DNA of 64,000 nucleotides, taken from assembly GCF_011397635.1 (NCBI RefSeq), contig NC_064770.1:34682598-34746597 (forward strand), written 5' to 3'. This document shows, in pieces, positions 22,390 to 47,604 of this stretch. This DNA is from Epinephelus fuscoguttatus (taxonomy: Eukaryota; Chordata; Actinopteri; Perciformes; Serranidae). The notes beneath the pieces are model-generated. The model worked only from the letters and a program-made list of their open reading frames with translations. It did no database searches and had not been told where the DNA came from. The first letter of the stretch is position 1; each line of letters starts with the position of its first letter. Made by a program: the position numbers and the translations under genes.

Positions 22390-23640
22390 AAATATACACT
22401 CATTCAAAAGTTGGGTTGTTTACCAGTGTGTTACATCACCCTTTTGTTTGGAAACAGAGGACACTAATTATTGAAATTCTGAAAGTGAATTTCTTTCCCA
22501 GTTTGTTTGATGTCAGTTGCTCCCCAGTCCGGGGCCTCCATTGCTGCATCATGTGCCTCATAACGCGCCACACATTTTCAATAGGAGACAGGTCTGGACT
22601 GCAGGCAGGCCAGACTGGTAGCCACAATCTTTTGCGAAGAAGCCCAGAATAAGGAGGGATGTCCCCAGATAAGATGGTGTCTGGATGGCAGCATATGTTG
22701 CCCCAAAACTTGTATGTACCTTTCAGCACTCATGGTGCCTTCACAGGTGTGCAAGTTACCCATAATGCCATCATAGATGCTGGCTTTTGAACTGTGTCTG
22801 GTAACAGTCTGGATGGTCCTTTTCCTCTTTAGCCTGGAGGACGTAACATCTATACTTTCCAAAAACAATTTGAATGTGGACTCGTCAGAGTGCAGCATGT
22901 TTTCCATTTTGTGTCAGACCATCTCAGATCAGCTCGTGCCCAGACAAGTGGGCACCGTTTGTGGATGTTGTCGATATCTGGCTTTCACTCTGCATGGTAG
23001 TCTTAACTTACATTTGTAGATGCAGCGATGAACTGTGCTTACCGAGTTTTCAAAAGTGTTCCTGAGCCCATATATCTTTTATACAATGATTAGGTTTTCA
23101 TCGCAGTGTCATCTGAGGGATCAAAGGTCACGTGTATTCAGTAGTGGTTCTCAGCCTTGCCCCATATGTTTGGAGATTTCTTTGGATTATCTGAATCTTT
23201 TGTTGATATTATAGAATATAGATTGTGAAATCTGTAAATTCCATGCAAAGGTGCTTTGGTAAATGTTGTTCTTAAACTATTGGGCTTTTTGCTGACACAT
23301 TTTTTTATGAAGTGACCATTTTTGCTCGTAAACAGCTGAGCCTTTCTATGCTGCCCCCTCTATACCAAACGATTATACTTTAATCTGTTCCCAATTAACC
23401 TGTTCACCTGTGAAATGTTCCAGACAGGTGTTTCTTGAGCCTTCCACAACTTTCTTTGTCTTTTGATGCCCCCCTCTAGCTTTTTTGGAACATGTTTTTG
23501 GCATCAAATTCAGAATGAGTGTATATTTTCCAAAAACTATCAGTTTGAACATCTCGTCTCTATACTGTATTGAACTGAATACATGTTGTATGTCTATTTT
23601 TATTTACATTTTACACAGCATCCCAACTTTTTTGGAACAG
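22390..23640 (-). mobile_element. Decayed Tc1/mariner transposon in mief1 intron 1
   Basis: Minus-strand fragments give Tc1-type transposase text: MLHSDESTFKLF for the first catalytic Asp, and PACSPDLSPIENVWRVM for the third acidic residue. Left and inner-right ends share TATACACTCATTC in inverted orientation (22393 and about 23513-23525). The right flank ends in CATCCCAACTTTTTTGGAAC, the familiar terminal text of this fish Tc1 group. The frame is interrupted several times, so it is inactive. The outer right boundary (23525 or about 23640) is uncertain. Confidence 0.65.
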
Positions 23641-23749
23641 TAACATGATGCAATTTTCCTATCTGTTCGCATCAGTCCCTTCCTCACATGACTTCTGCTC
23701 TCCTCCTCCCAGGTGCCAGGGTGTCCCCCCTCTCCATGTGTGGTCCCTA

Positions 23750-23962
23750 ATGGGCGGCTGGTCTCGCAGTGCCGTGCTGGAGCTGTACCGGGCGCTGCTC
23801 CGTGCAGGGCGTCACCTTCAGTACACTGACCGCAATTACTATCGCCGTGCCGTGGCCCGCGAGTTTCGCCGCTGCCAAGCCCTGACGGTACCTGAAGACA
23901 AGGAGGACGCGCTGAAGAGGGGCCAGTTCTTCCTCAACAGCCGACTGGGTGGGCTTATGTAG
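23750..23962 (+). CDS. mief1: MIEF1 upstream-ORF microprotein (LYR family, MIEF1-MP/AltMiD51)
   Basis: A 70-residue ORF sits in the 5' leader exon of mief1, the same length as the human MIEF1 microprotein. It begins MGGWSRSAVLELYRALLRAG and shows the LYR tripeptide, the conserved YTDRNYYRRAVAREFR block and a C-terminal FFLNSRLGGLM. The family enters mitochondria; the human protein is reported to act with mitochondrial ribosome assembly and translation factors. The exon has a clear acceptor (CTCCTCCCAG at 23703-23712), and a donor is likely near 23989 (CTGGAG/GTGGGT). The ATG at 23750 is chosen because it matches the length and start of the family; the longer open frame upstream includes the intron and acceptor. 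The main mief1 start is in the next exon, giving a bicistronic mRNA. Confidence 0.9.
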   Translation: MGGWSRSAVLELYRALLRAGRHLQYTDRNYYRRAVAREFRRCQALTVPEDKEDALKRGQFFLNSRLGGLM

Positions 23963-24313
23963 GGGGAAGGGGTCACAGGTCATCTGGAGGTGGGTTAAAG
24001 GTCGTCTGGAGGTGTATCTCCCAGGTGGGTGTGCAACTAATAAAATAGTCTTGTCAGTGAAAATGTTTAGATATGAGACATTCTTTGTGGGGGATGGAGG
24101 GCTGTTTAGTTTTGCAGGACAGGGCAAAGATCGCAGGTTATGAGTATGACCATGCTGAGTTGGATTACTCATAGATTTCCTCCTGTGGGCGTAATATTAA
24201 ATCAGTGCCTCTGAGCTAAGCAGAAAAAGAAAAGACCTTCATCTGTCCCTGTCCTCTCTCTACCAGTGTCCCTCTGTCTTACTCTCTTTATCTCCTCTGT
24301 GTTCAGTGGCAGG

Positions 24314-29764
<5,451 letters not shown>

Positions 29765-31330
29765 CAACCTCGAATACAAACGTCATTACACGGCAACATG
29801 GCATTGAAACGTCAAACACTGTTGTGCTGGCAGTGGTGACCTCGAGCCGTAATGAGGTCCCTGAGGGGGAAAAACAACTGCATGGATTCATCCTCTCTCC
29901 TGAAACACTCAGTCTCTTCTGTCTTAACCGCCATCAGTGAGAAAACAGGATACACACAGTAGCAGTTATCTGTTGAGTCTTGACATGAAAGCTGTATGTG
30001 GTGTGATACTGTTTTAATCTCATAAGAAAGTGAAGGCCCGTTTGAGTCCACGGCTCTCACTCAAGCCACTGTATTAATGAAGTTAAAAGGCGTCATGCTG
30101 CTACGGCTCTAATACATCGGGATTAAGTCTAAACAGACGGGAAATACATGACGTCTGAGATACAGTTTGTACATCTGCATCATAATGAGCTCTTTTTAAC
30201 TGGTTGGAGAGTTTCAGGAGGACATGCCATTAAATGTTGTCCACTCTGTTTTGAGATAGGTCCAACTCACTGTGTCAGAGAGTAGTGTAATGTTGATCTT
30301 GTGTAAGCTAATGAATTGTCAGTCAGCCTAAAGAGACGCACTAACTGTCTTTTCTCTCCGTTTGGTATCAGATATAATCTTAAAGGTCCAGCGCGTAGGA
30401 TTTAGTGGCATCTAGTGGTGAGGTTGCAGAACTGAAACTTATCCCTAGTGCCAAGCGTGTCGGAGAGAGCTAGTGTAGAACAACATGGCGGACTTGTATG
30501 TAGATATAAACCAACAATCCTTATTTAGCGATGAATATTAAATACCATTTCTGCCAATAGATGCCCCTAAATCCTACAAACTGGTCCTTTAAACGCTGCT
30601 GGTGTGAAGTCAGGGTTTTTGTCAGAACTTCATTAATACAGTGGCTGCGTTTAAGATGTATGCTTTCCATGTCTGCAGGGATCTGCATAAAACGAACATT
30701 AGGCTGTGATTGGAATGTGTGCAACTTGCATGTGTTACCTAATCTAGAAATCAAACAGGTGAATATACACTGAGTTATATGTCTGTGTCTATTTGTAATA
30801 CTTCAAACTCACCATTCAACTATGAATCAGACGTACAGTTGAATCCACAAATGGAATATGCTCGAGTATATGGAAATGTGAAGTTTTCTGGTTTGTCGCT
30901 GATCATGAAATTTGGACAATGTTTCCATGTGGCTGTGTCTAATACAGAGCTGCTCTTTGTTCGTTACGACAAGGAGGTCTCTTATTCGGTCTCACATTTG
31001 TTTCTGTGGGTCACAGGTCTGATATGCTCTATTATCTTGTTTCTTTAATGACCTCCATCACGGGTTATTTTGCACTGTCATGATGTTAGTAAGGTGGTCC
31101 AAAGTGTCTCAGTGGGACATTCGGAAAGTGCTTTAGCCTACTGGTTGTTGCTTTAATTTAAAGTCCAGTTTCCTCCACGTTATTATTTGGGGTGCAGACA
31201 CTGGCAGCCCAGTATCTCTGGCTGGACACTTCATTTCCTCACATACTTTTTTTTTTTAACCACAACACACTGTTGTAAACATGGTACTTTTGTCATATCA
31301 TATACATGGACGTTTTTCATTTGTTGGATT
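29765..31330. other. 3' flank of mief1
   Basis: This is probably 3' UTR followed by spacer. No canonical AATAAA is close to the stop; an ATTAAA variant lies near 30230. A MITE occupies 30380-30592. Nothing else recognisable. Confidence 0.4.
30380..30592 (+). mobile_element. 213 bp TTAA-bounded MITE
   Basis: The ends are TTAA plus inverted repeats: left TTAAAGGTCCAGCGCGTAGG, right in reverse complement TTAAAGGACCAGTTTGTAGG. The repeats extend about 33 bp through GATTTAGTGGCATCT. This copy is uninterrupted and serves as the reference for the split copy at 4996-7205. TTAA target preference suggests mobilisation by a piggyBac-like transposase, which is an inference. Confidence 0.75.
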
Positions 31331-31340
31331 AGTATCAGTA

Positions 31341-32897
31341 TTAAAGGGTATTTTTCAACCTGGACCCTATTTTACCATGTTTTTATGTGCGACTAGTAGA
31401 GACAACAAGTTTTGAAACTGGTCCAATGTTGAGTGAGAGCGCTGCAATGAAATCCCTACAGGCAATTGTGTTTAAGTCCACTTAAAGTGTTTGTTTTTGC
31501 CACTGACAGGCTAAAGCTGTTACTGAAAGTGTCTGACAACATTATCGAAATGATCCCTACAAATGTTTTTTCACGTGTTGCTGGTCTGTCTGTTACTGTG
31601 GCGAAGTCTCGTTCTGAAATCTCGCGAGAGGTGACTTGAATGGTGGAAACGTTAGTGAGAGTTGGAGTGAGGAGTCCCAGGAAGAGTTTGTTGTGTTAGA
31701 ATACAGACAGTGTAGCCTAGTGTTACCTAAAACATGGGTCTTGAATGTTTTTCTGGCCAAGTACCCCGAACAGCAGGGACCCTCTACTGCATAGTCATCC
31801 AGGTCATGGAAATCTTAAGCGCTAAATCGTAATGCAGCGTTTCTTGAAGACGTTTCACCTCTCAGTTCTACGTGACTGGTGCAGAGTTGCAGGCTTTAAA
31901 CTCCATGTGTGCGACCCTCACAAAGTCGTTAAGGTCACGTGTGAGTCGTTGACCCACCTGTCCATTGTGTGTGTCGTTAGGGTTAACGACTGCGAATCTC
32001 AGAGCTCACATGTGACCTCAACGACTCTGTAAGAGCTAACATCCACATGGAGTTGAAAGCCTGCGACTCCGCACCAGTCCGAACTGAAGAGGCCTCTTGG
32101 ATGAGAGGTGACACGTCTTCAAGAAACTCAAGTAAGTCCAGTTGCCTACGATATAGCACAGTAATTTACAGATTCAGATTTTTAAACATCATGTTTGATA
32201 GTCAGGCAGCCTGTCCACGGTGTGCCCGCCTCTCGCCCAATGTCAGCTAGGACAGTCTCCAGCTCCCGTGCAGCCCTGTTTCAGGATAAGTGGCTACAGA
32301 AATGAAATTAATAAATGTTTTATTGGTGAATATACTTATGGAAGGCACATTTATTTAGCGTAGAGTAGCTCACATGATTGCAGGAGGACTCATGGATAAC
32401 AATTAGCCTATAATCAGCGTTGAGTACTGTAAATCAAATGATTTATATTTGCTAATAATATTTTGGACTCATGTTAATGTGCATTTTCACATCAATATAA
32501 ATTTCAAACAATATGTTGGCAGCCCTCCTGCAGTTACTCTGAGTACCCCCCTGTTGAAAACCCGTGATCTAAAGGACTTGTAATGCCATGGCTGAATATG
32601 TAGCTGATTTCGGCAATGTGGAAAAAGTACACAAGATTCCAGAGCGAGACTTCCACAAGCGAGAGGTAAAGAAAAACATTTTATTTCTCTGTCAGGATCA
32701 TCTCCATAATGTTGTCTGTAATTTAAGATAACAATCTGAGCCTGTCAGTGGCAAAAACATGCAGTTTTGAAGGACTTAAATCGACAATTGAGGGATTATA
32801 TCGCAGCCTGTTTCACATCTTGCTCAATCCTTGGCCAGTTTTAAAACCTGTTAGTCACTCAGACTCAAAAACATCTTAAAATAGGGTCCATGTGGAC
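31341..32897. mobile_element. Long-inverted-repeat element A
   Basis: The left arm (from TTAAAGGGTATTTTTCAACC at 31341, through 'gccactgacaggctaaagct' near 31500) and the right arm (reverse complement, with 'gccactgacaggctcagatt' near 32745) are inverted copies of about 270 bp. Between them lies a second, smaller inverted repeat (about 31835-31915 against 32048-32150) with the text 'cttgaagacgtttcacctct'. No transposase is visible. The same arms occur in element B at 37573-38970. Confidence 0.5.
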
Positions 32898-34500
32898 ACA
32901 ATGCCACATTCAGGCTTGATTGCAGTCAGAGCTCGGAGCCTGTTACCTCTGTCGTTCAGTATTTGTGTGAGTCCACATTAAACTCTGATTAACTTCTAGG
33001 TGCCCAGTCTGTCTACCGTAAGGAGCCAGACGTGGATTAGCGCAGCATACTAGGCCATGTCACGCAGTCCTGACCCTGCACAGGAAGTGTTTGGCACCAT
33101 ATGTGTATAATAATAGTTTACAGGTGCTAATCTCCTCTAGATGATGATCTGATTGAGCGGGATCCACTCGTCGCAAAAAGCAGCTTTGATAGCCGAGGTT
33201 TCTGATGCTAGATTAGCCTGCTGCTCGCTGCAGGTGTCAGCACGTGGAGTCGCTACAACAACAGCTTCCAGAAGTGGAGTTTGTGTCTCTGTCTGACTGA
33301 CTATCCAAAATATGTTGTCTAAGAATAATCACATGGTTGCTTTTTGTTCTCACCTTTAGCCTTAGGATGAAAGTAATTGCAGTGATAATGGAGCAAGCGT
33401 CCCCTCATTTCTCAGTTTGTATGTAGTGTACAATATGGAGGGATTTGTTTCTAGGTCCGTCGTGCATTCAGTTAATAATCATCATCCAGATAATAACGGA
33501 CAAACAGGTGAATATTTTTGTATTTATTGTACATTTGTAACCAAAAAAAAAAGAGCCGATTATTTATTTGCATTCAATTCAACATGTAAAGTACCACTTC
33601 CTGTGCTTCATTAAGTGCTTTGTTCTGGATGTACTGATATAAAATGAATCCACAGTAGGTCCTTGTTTGCGTATTAGGCGTCTTCCTTTGCAGACCTAGT
33701 TTATGATACTGCTGTGCTGAAGGGAGAGGAGTCACTGTGCCACATTTGTAATGTCATTGTAAAACAGGAACCCAAAGTAGATCACTACCTCTACCTTGTG
33801 GAGTTCACACTAGCCATATGCTTCGCTGCATGCTGTGTATTTTCCCCCAGCTTTTTTTTTTTTTTTTAGTTCAGCTCTGGAGTTGAACGTGCAGCACTTT
33901 GTATACTTCATTAAATGTTAAAAATAATAATATTCATCTTTGTTTTTGTTTTTCTTAAGGAATCATTTAAACCTTTATTTATTTAAGACTCTGGAATCAA
34001 TTGAGCAAAACCGTTGAATATGCAAACCACTTAAAATAAAAATAAAACTTTACAACCTGAGTCAAATCCCAAGTCGTAAACTTTAAGTCATGAGTCCTAA
34101 GCAAGTCATAATGCGCTCTTCACCAAATATATACCATTTAACAGCAGACTAATAATATTAAATTAACAAAAATCCCTAACGTTTTAAAAATGTGTACTTT
34201 CTTGTCACTGATTTATTAAAACAACTGCGACTGACCTTAATCGTAAAGAAGCAGTGCTCATTGCATATAACATTAACAGCCGGTCCGAGAACAGAATTAA
34301 TTTTGTATGTTTCTGTCCTGTCTTGTATTTAACTCGTCTCGTATTGGAAAAATTTCTTTCAACTTTCCTTTACCCAATTGGCTTGAGGGAAGGTGTCGAA
34401 TATTTTCAAAGGGCTTAAGTCCAAGTCAAGTCACAACTCATTGGTGTTAAATCTAAGTCAAGTTGCAAGTCTATTTTGTCGAGTCTGAAGTCATTTTTTT
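32898..34500. other. Gene-free spacer
   Basis: I see no coding exon with supporting splice sites and no bounded element here. Short poly-A and poly-T tracts occur (33542-33550, 33850-33867, 34490-34505). Confidence 0.5.
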
Positions 34501-34520
34501 TTTTCATTAAAGGGTTAATT

Positions 34521-35307
34521 GCAAGCAGACAAAACATTAAGACCACTGACAGGTGAAGTGAATAACGCTGATTGATTCATTACAATGCAGTGTTCTGCTG
34601 GGAAACCTTTGGTCCTGGCATTCATATGGATGCCCCTTTACGGACTCCAGTATCCCATATGGTAGTAGCCCCCAGCAGGGCAATGCACCATGCCACACTG
34701 CAAAAACTGCTCAGGATTGGCCAAAGGAATGTGACAAAGAGCTCAAGGCATCGACCTAGCTTTCAAATTTCACAGATCCCAATCTGATCAAGCATCTGTG
34801 GAACAAACCAGTGCCCCGGAGGTCCTTTGTCCGGGCCTTGACAGGTCAGAGTCAAGTCCGATCTATCATCTATGATGGGGCCTCTGACCCGTTGAGGCCT
34901 GGAGACGGGACCTTTGCGGATGTCCTGTGTTGTCTGGCAGCAAAACATTGTGGACAGATCTTTTGAGTCCTGCGGGTTGCGAGGTAATGCACTGGCATGC
35001 CCAATGGATGTCCAATCAGATTGGGATCTGGGGAATTTGGAGGCCAAGTTGACGCCTTGAGTTTAGTCACGTCTGCCGAGCCATTACCAAGCACTTTCTG
35101 TGGTGTGGCATGGTGCACCGTCCTGCCTGGGGGGCGCACTTCCATCAGGGAGGAAGGAATAGGGGGGTGTACTTGTGGGTGTAGCGTGGCATCCACATGA
35201 ACGGCAGAACCCAAGGTTCCTCAAAGGAGCATTGCACTGTAACTAAATGATCGGTGTTACTGACTTCACCCACCACTGGTTTTAATGTTTTGGCTGATCG
35301 GTGTGTA
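34521..35307. mobile_element. Rearranged Tc1/mariner copy
   Basis: The left text 'acattaagaccactgacagg' and the right text 'actggttttaatgttttggc' with GATCGGTGT are inverted ends of a common fish Tc1 group. The first half reads in the + direction ('atgcaccatgccacactgca', 'aatctgatcaagcatctgtg'). The second half from about 34900 reads in the reverse direction ('caatcagattgggatctggg'). The copy is therefore a head-to-head arrangement rather than a simple transposon. No intact transposase frame. Confidence 0.6.
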
Positions 35308-35708
35308 TATGTAACAGCAGTTTAAACAGCACAATCTAAAATAAGGCATTTGAGCAGCTGTAATGGTGAAAGAGAGTCCAAGTTTAAGGTCTATGCAGAT
35401 GTTTCCATGAATAAAGAGCACTGTAAGAGAAACGTTTCGATTCTACAGTTCTTTTCCGATGGAGAAAGGGGAGGCAAATCTTATTTCTGTACAGAAAACC
35501 AAATATAATTCTCAATTTATTAATCAGTGTTAATATGATGCTTGAAGTTGAAGTTATTCTCCAGCCAGATACAAAGATATTTATACTGAAGCACTCTCTG
35601 GATGTGTCATTTCCCAAATGAATGTTGAACGATTTGGTGTGAGTACACTGAGCTTAGCACTAACTTGAAATGCAGTGAGACAATCAAACCCCATCCATTC
35701 AAAGTTCA

Positions 35709-36306
35709 ACAAAACATTTATTTATTTAAAGCTTTATTCAGTGAGATTTGGTAATAAAATTCACACTGGCATATTAAGAGAAACATCCTGAGACCTTCAG
35801 AGTACAAAAGCAGCCCCCAATTAAAACATCTATTAGTATGCACTGGGAGCTGGAAAGGTGGTTCAGTTGTTAGGAATGAAACAAAATTACATCCCAAAAT
35901 TTGAGGTGCATTTGTTCCCCCGAAACACCTACGTTACAAAAAAAATAAACTGCATATCAAAATGCATAGCTCTGACTGAAGATGAAGCTTAAATTAAAAC
36001 AAAAAAAAAAAAAAAAAGGAGTGAGGCAGTCCCTTTGTTCAGAGGCACAACACATCAGCACTCCTTGCTAACTGTGTTGAAATGGCTTTTCATACAGCAT
36101 CCAGCATGTAAACCTCATTATTCTAAGCAGGTGTGAGACGTTTGTGGTGAGCCAGGTCTAACAGTCAAATACAGTGACCATTAAATGCTTTTGATTGCTG
36201 CAGATGAGATGATGAAATTTAGCTTCGCTTGGTGCAACTTTTGAAAGTCAAATAACCACTAGGAAAGAGAAGTGCAACATATTTCACACAAACAGTGTTC
36301 TGTAAT
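35709..36306 (-). promoter_or_regulatory. 3' UTR and polyadenylation region of the cathepsin D-like gene
   Basis: On the minus strand, downstream of the stop at 36307, there are about 570 bases of non-coding sequence. It ends in a cluster of AATAAA signals (reverse complements at about 35709-35722 and 35732-35737). This spacing is typical of a vertebrate 3' end. A poly-A tract at 36000-36017 is internal. Confidence 0.55.
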
Positions 36307-44448
<8,142 letters not shown>

Positions 44449-44680
44449 CTCTGTCCTCTGGAGGAATAACACACACTTTTAACTTGTTTCCGTTATTAAC
44501 ACGAGCTCCAACACACACCTCTGCTCCAGCTGACGCAGAAAGCCAAATGAAAGCGCTTCGGCAATGTCCGCATTTACTCGGTTTCCCTCGTGACGCGTCT
44601 CGGTGATTGGAGGGAAATAATCAGTGCGGTGTTCTGATTGGTGGAAGAGGATATCAATCATCCAGCATTACACACCGGTG
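44449..44680 (-). promoter_or_regulatory. CCAAT-box promoter of the cathepsin D-like gene
   Basis: On the minus strand there are two CCAAT boxes (CCAATCAGAAC at about 44632-44642 and CCAATCACCG at about 44600-44609). They lie upstream of a GC-richer stretch with ACGCGTCACG and no clear TATA box. The distance to the ATG at 44448 is 150-190 bp, suiting NF-Y-type promoter elements. The transcription start is not visible. Confidence 0.45.
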
Positions 44681-44699
44681 CACCGAGGTCTCTACAGGG

Positions 44700-47290
44700 T
44701 CACGAGTTATTGTGACTGTGGAATGAATGATAGGGCACATTGTGTTAATGTTTGAAAGTCCAGCTACATTTAACAGATAACATTCTTTATACAGTTTACT
44801 GAATACCTTTCTACAGATAATTTATAAACCTAAACACACAGACTGAAGTACAGGTAAGTAAGTTTAGTAGCCATATATATGTCAGTATGGTTTTGGCCTC
44901 TGCTTAATCAAATGTTGTACTTCTGGTGAAGAATTACTTGCATTTGGGAAGCCTAATAAATGTCAAATGTCAAATTAACACGGCCCAACCAGGCAGAGAC
45001 ACAGAAAGACCAAAAAAAGAGGTGCAAAGGAACTGCAACAAGACAAACTACAAAATGGGCAAAACAACCATATAAGACACACAATTATCTCAAAGACACC
45101 CACACAACTACAAGAAAATGCAAAAACCACCTCAAAGTCTGCAGTCTTTCACACAGAAATCCCACTATAGGGCTGCAACAAAGTCCCTGCACCTCACACC
45201 TGCCCTGTTTTGCTCGGTTCAATCAAACTCAAGTTCATTTGCCCCCTCAGTGCGGTTTGTTTGGGCAGGTGTGAACACAGCAATCACACTCAGGTGTGCA
45301 CCAAAACAACCAGACTGAGACCTTCTTGAAGAGGTGGTCTCAGTCTGGTTACAAACAAACTCTGGTGCGGTTCATTTGTGGTGAGAAGGTGTTCCGACCT
45401 GGATGTGAAGCAACTGCAGTCACATGACACATTGTTTGGGTTAAACATGAGCATGTTACAGTCCTGGAGGATTATTAATGTGCACCTCCTCCTGTACTGC
45501 CTTAATATGCACATTCAGCACATCCAATGCATCAAAACATTGTTTTCTAGTTGGAGCTGCGCCTCGTTTTCAAACTGTATGGTTTGACTAAAATGAACAA
45601 TGACAGCAATATAGTCCACGATGAGCAGCGCTAAAATCAACCTGCGTAGTTGTCCCTCCATTGTGACATTAGAAAGTCTTCTTCAATGTTTGCTTTACTT
45701 CCTGGATTTTTCCCACATGGAAATTCTGACCAATCAAGAGCAGCTTTCTCACACAAGACATTTGATCTGGCCCGCTTGTAAAAGCTGCCATGAGAACATG
45801 AACCAACTCTAGGCAATTATACAACTTTGGAACAACATTAGTCCCTGATTCGGACCAAAGCAAGACAACTCTAGGTGATCTGGTCCTCTGCTCTGAGAGT
45901 AAGGAGCTTCCGAATCTCATTGAGTTAGCACTAACTGCTAAGAGCTACTTTTTAAATCTCCCGCAGTTGGTCGCATGCACAACACGTTGTCAAAAAATCA
46001 CACTCATCCTACCCATGATCCCGTCCCACTTATACAGATATCATTTCGGTGCTGTTACAAACCTTCGCTGCCACCTTAAAGGTGAGACAACTCTGACCCC
46101 CCATTCTGGGACCGTACGTTTTATACCAAATGGCAAGGCGGCAAAATGGTGTGAAATTCCTGCCTTGAGGAGGCAGTGAAAAGCAATTAGCAATTAGCTT
46201 ACACCACATTTCTTGCTAGGTAGCAGACATAGCTACTGCAAAGACGGATTAAGTCAAGAGCAAGGGCCGTTACTTCCAGGAGCCGTTTGTATTTCTGTTA
46301 AAAGTGTAACCCATATGATGTGAGAAGCAGCTAACCCCCAGGTATTTTCACATCATCTAATCAGGCCCCCCATTCACAAATGTTTAAACACTCCCGTGCT
46401 AAGCTAAGCTAAGCTAAGCTAACTGTCTGCTAGCTAAAGCTTCATATTTACTGTACAGACATGAGGGTGGTGCCAAGAATGCAAATAAGCGCATTTCCCA
46501 AAATGTTGGACTATTCTTCGAAGATCAAACAGGAGGTGTCAGTGTCTGGAATAACTTTCTTAAGCACTCACTGTAACATGTAGTTATGAATGATGAAAGG
46601 AGAGTTTCAATTTCAAGCCACAGCATAAAAAATCTCAGGATGAGTCACCCAAGCCGTCACTCATCGAGCTGCCCTTTCTGACATAGGACAGTGACAAAGC
46701 GTGGAAGCATTTGCAGACAAGATCACACAACAGCCACTCACCTGACCTGTCGAGCAGGTTGTAGATAAATTCCCCAACACGGAAAACACGAAAACATAAA
46801 GACTGGCAAACACACAATCGTCCATCATCATCAATTAGACTGAGGTTTTGACAGTAAGAAAAGCTGGTCAGGCACAAGGTGAAGCATGAAGGGTTGAGAC
46901 TTGGTGTTTGGTCAAGGTTAGTGTTAGTTTAGAGTTCAGGTTGGTGTTTGGCATGTAGTGGTGATGGTTAAGGTTAGAGTTAGCCTCCGGGGCACGACTG
47001 TAAGTCAATGCAATATCCTCATAACTGATACTGTTGACTGTGTGTGGGTGTAGATGCCTGAACGACAGTGTTGACATCTTTATTTTCCTTCTGTCCACTT
47101 GTTGTGTATGTCTATATGGAAGTTGTGCACGAAGGGGATCCACCCACACATTCTTTTCTCCATTGTGACGTTGCAGGGAAATCACACCTTTAGGCCTATT
47201 GAGACCGGACGACACAGAGACACAGGCATCTATGGCATCTGTGGACTGACGAGAGGACAGGCATGTAAACGCACCGCGAAATGTTGAGCC
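44700..47290. repeat. Spacer with hAT-derived repeat, hairpin and (AAGCT)n
   Basis: From about 45175 to 45900 the text (caagttcatttgccccctca; ggaggattattaatgtgcac) matches a widespread percomorph hAT-derived repeat. Its centre forms a perfect 15-bp-arm hairpin at 45308-45322/45336-45350. An (AAGCT)n tract occurs at about 46397-46421. A short-motif stretch rich in 'acaaa' lies at 44990-45130. No gene is supported. Confidence 0.45.
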
Positions 47291-47295
47291 ATTTC

Positions 47296-47375
47296 CTACA
47301 CTGGATTCATAACTAAAGGAACAAGCGGAGTAGTGAAGCAGAGAAGACTGAGAACTGATCAACTGGAACATGACG
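47296..47375 (+). other. Candidate first exon of the apolipoprotein L-domain gene
   Basis: An ATG at 47370 is followed by one further codon (ACG) and then a strong 5' splice site (GTAAGA at 47376). The phase (0) is exactly what is needed to join the first recognised coding exon at 50918, which would give a protein starting Met-Thr-Pro-Pro-Lys-Pro-Pro. The exon's 5' limit is unknown. An alternative start from a TATA-like promoter at 50581 (ATATATATAAAAC) cannot be excluded. Confidence 0.4.
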
Positions 47376-47604
47376 GTAAGAATCAGCTCTTTAAATACTC
47401 AAATGCATGTTTTAGAGAAGAGTTGGGCCTGAAGGATACATGACAGACTCTGTCTGACATGGGTGTATCTGGTTACGCCTTGCTTCTCCTTTCTTCCACT
47501 GGTGTCACGCAGAGATTCAGAAACACGCCAATGTGGTGCCTCACATTTTAGTTGCATGCAATGGTGACATGTAACTAAGTACATTTACTCGTGGACTGTA
47601 CTTA

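Noticed and set aside
22416-23065. ORFs inside mief1 intron 1 as exons
   Set aside because: They fall in a decayed Tc1 transposon and read against or out of frame with its transposase.
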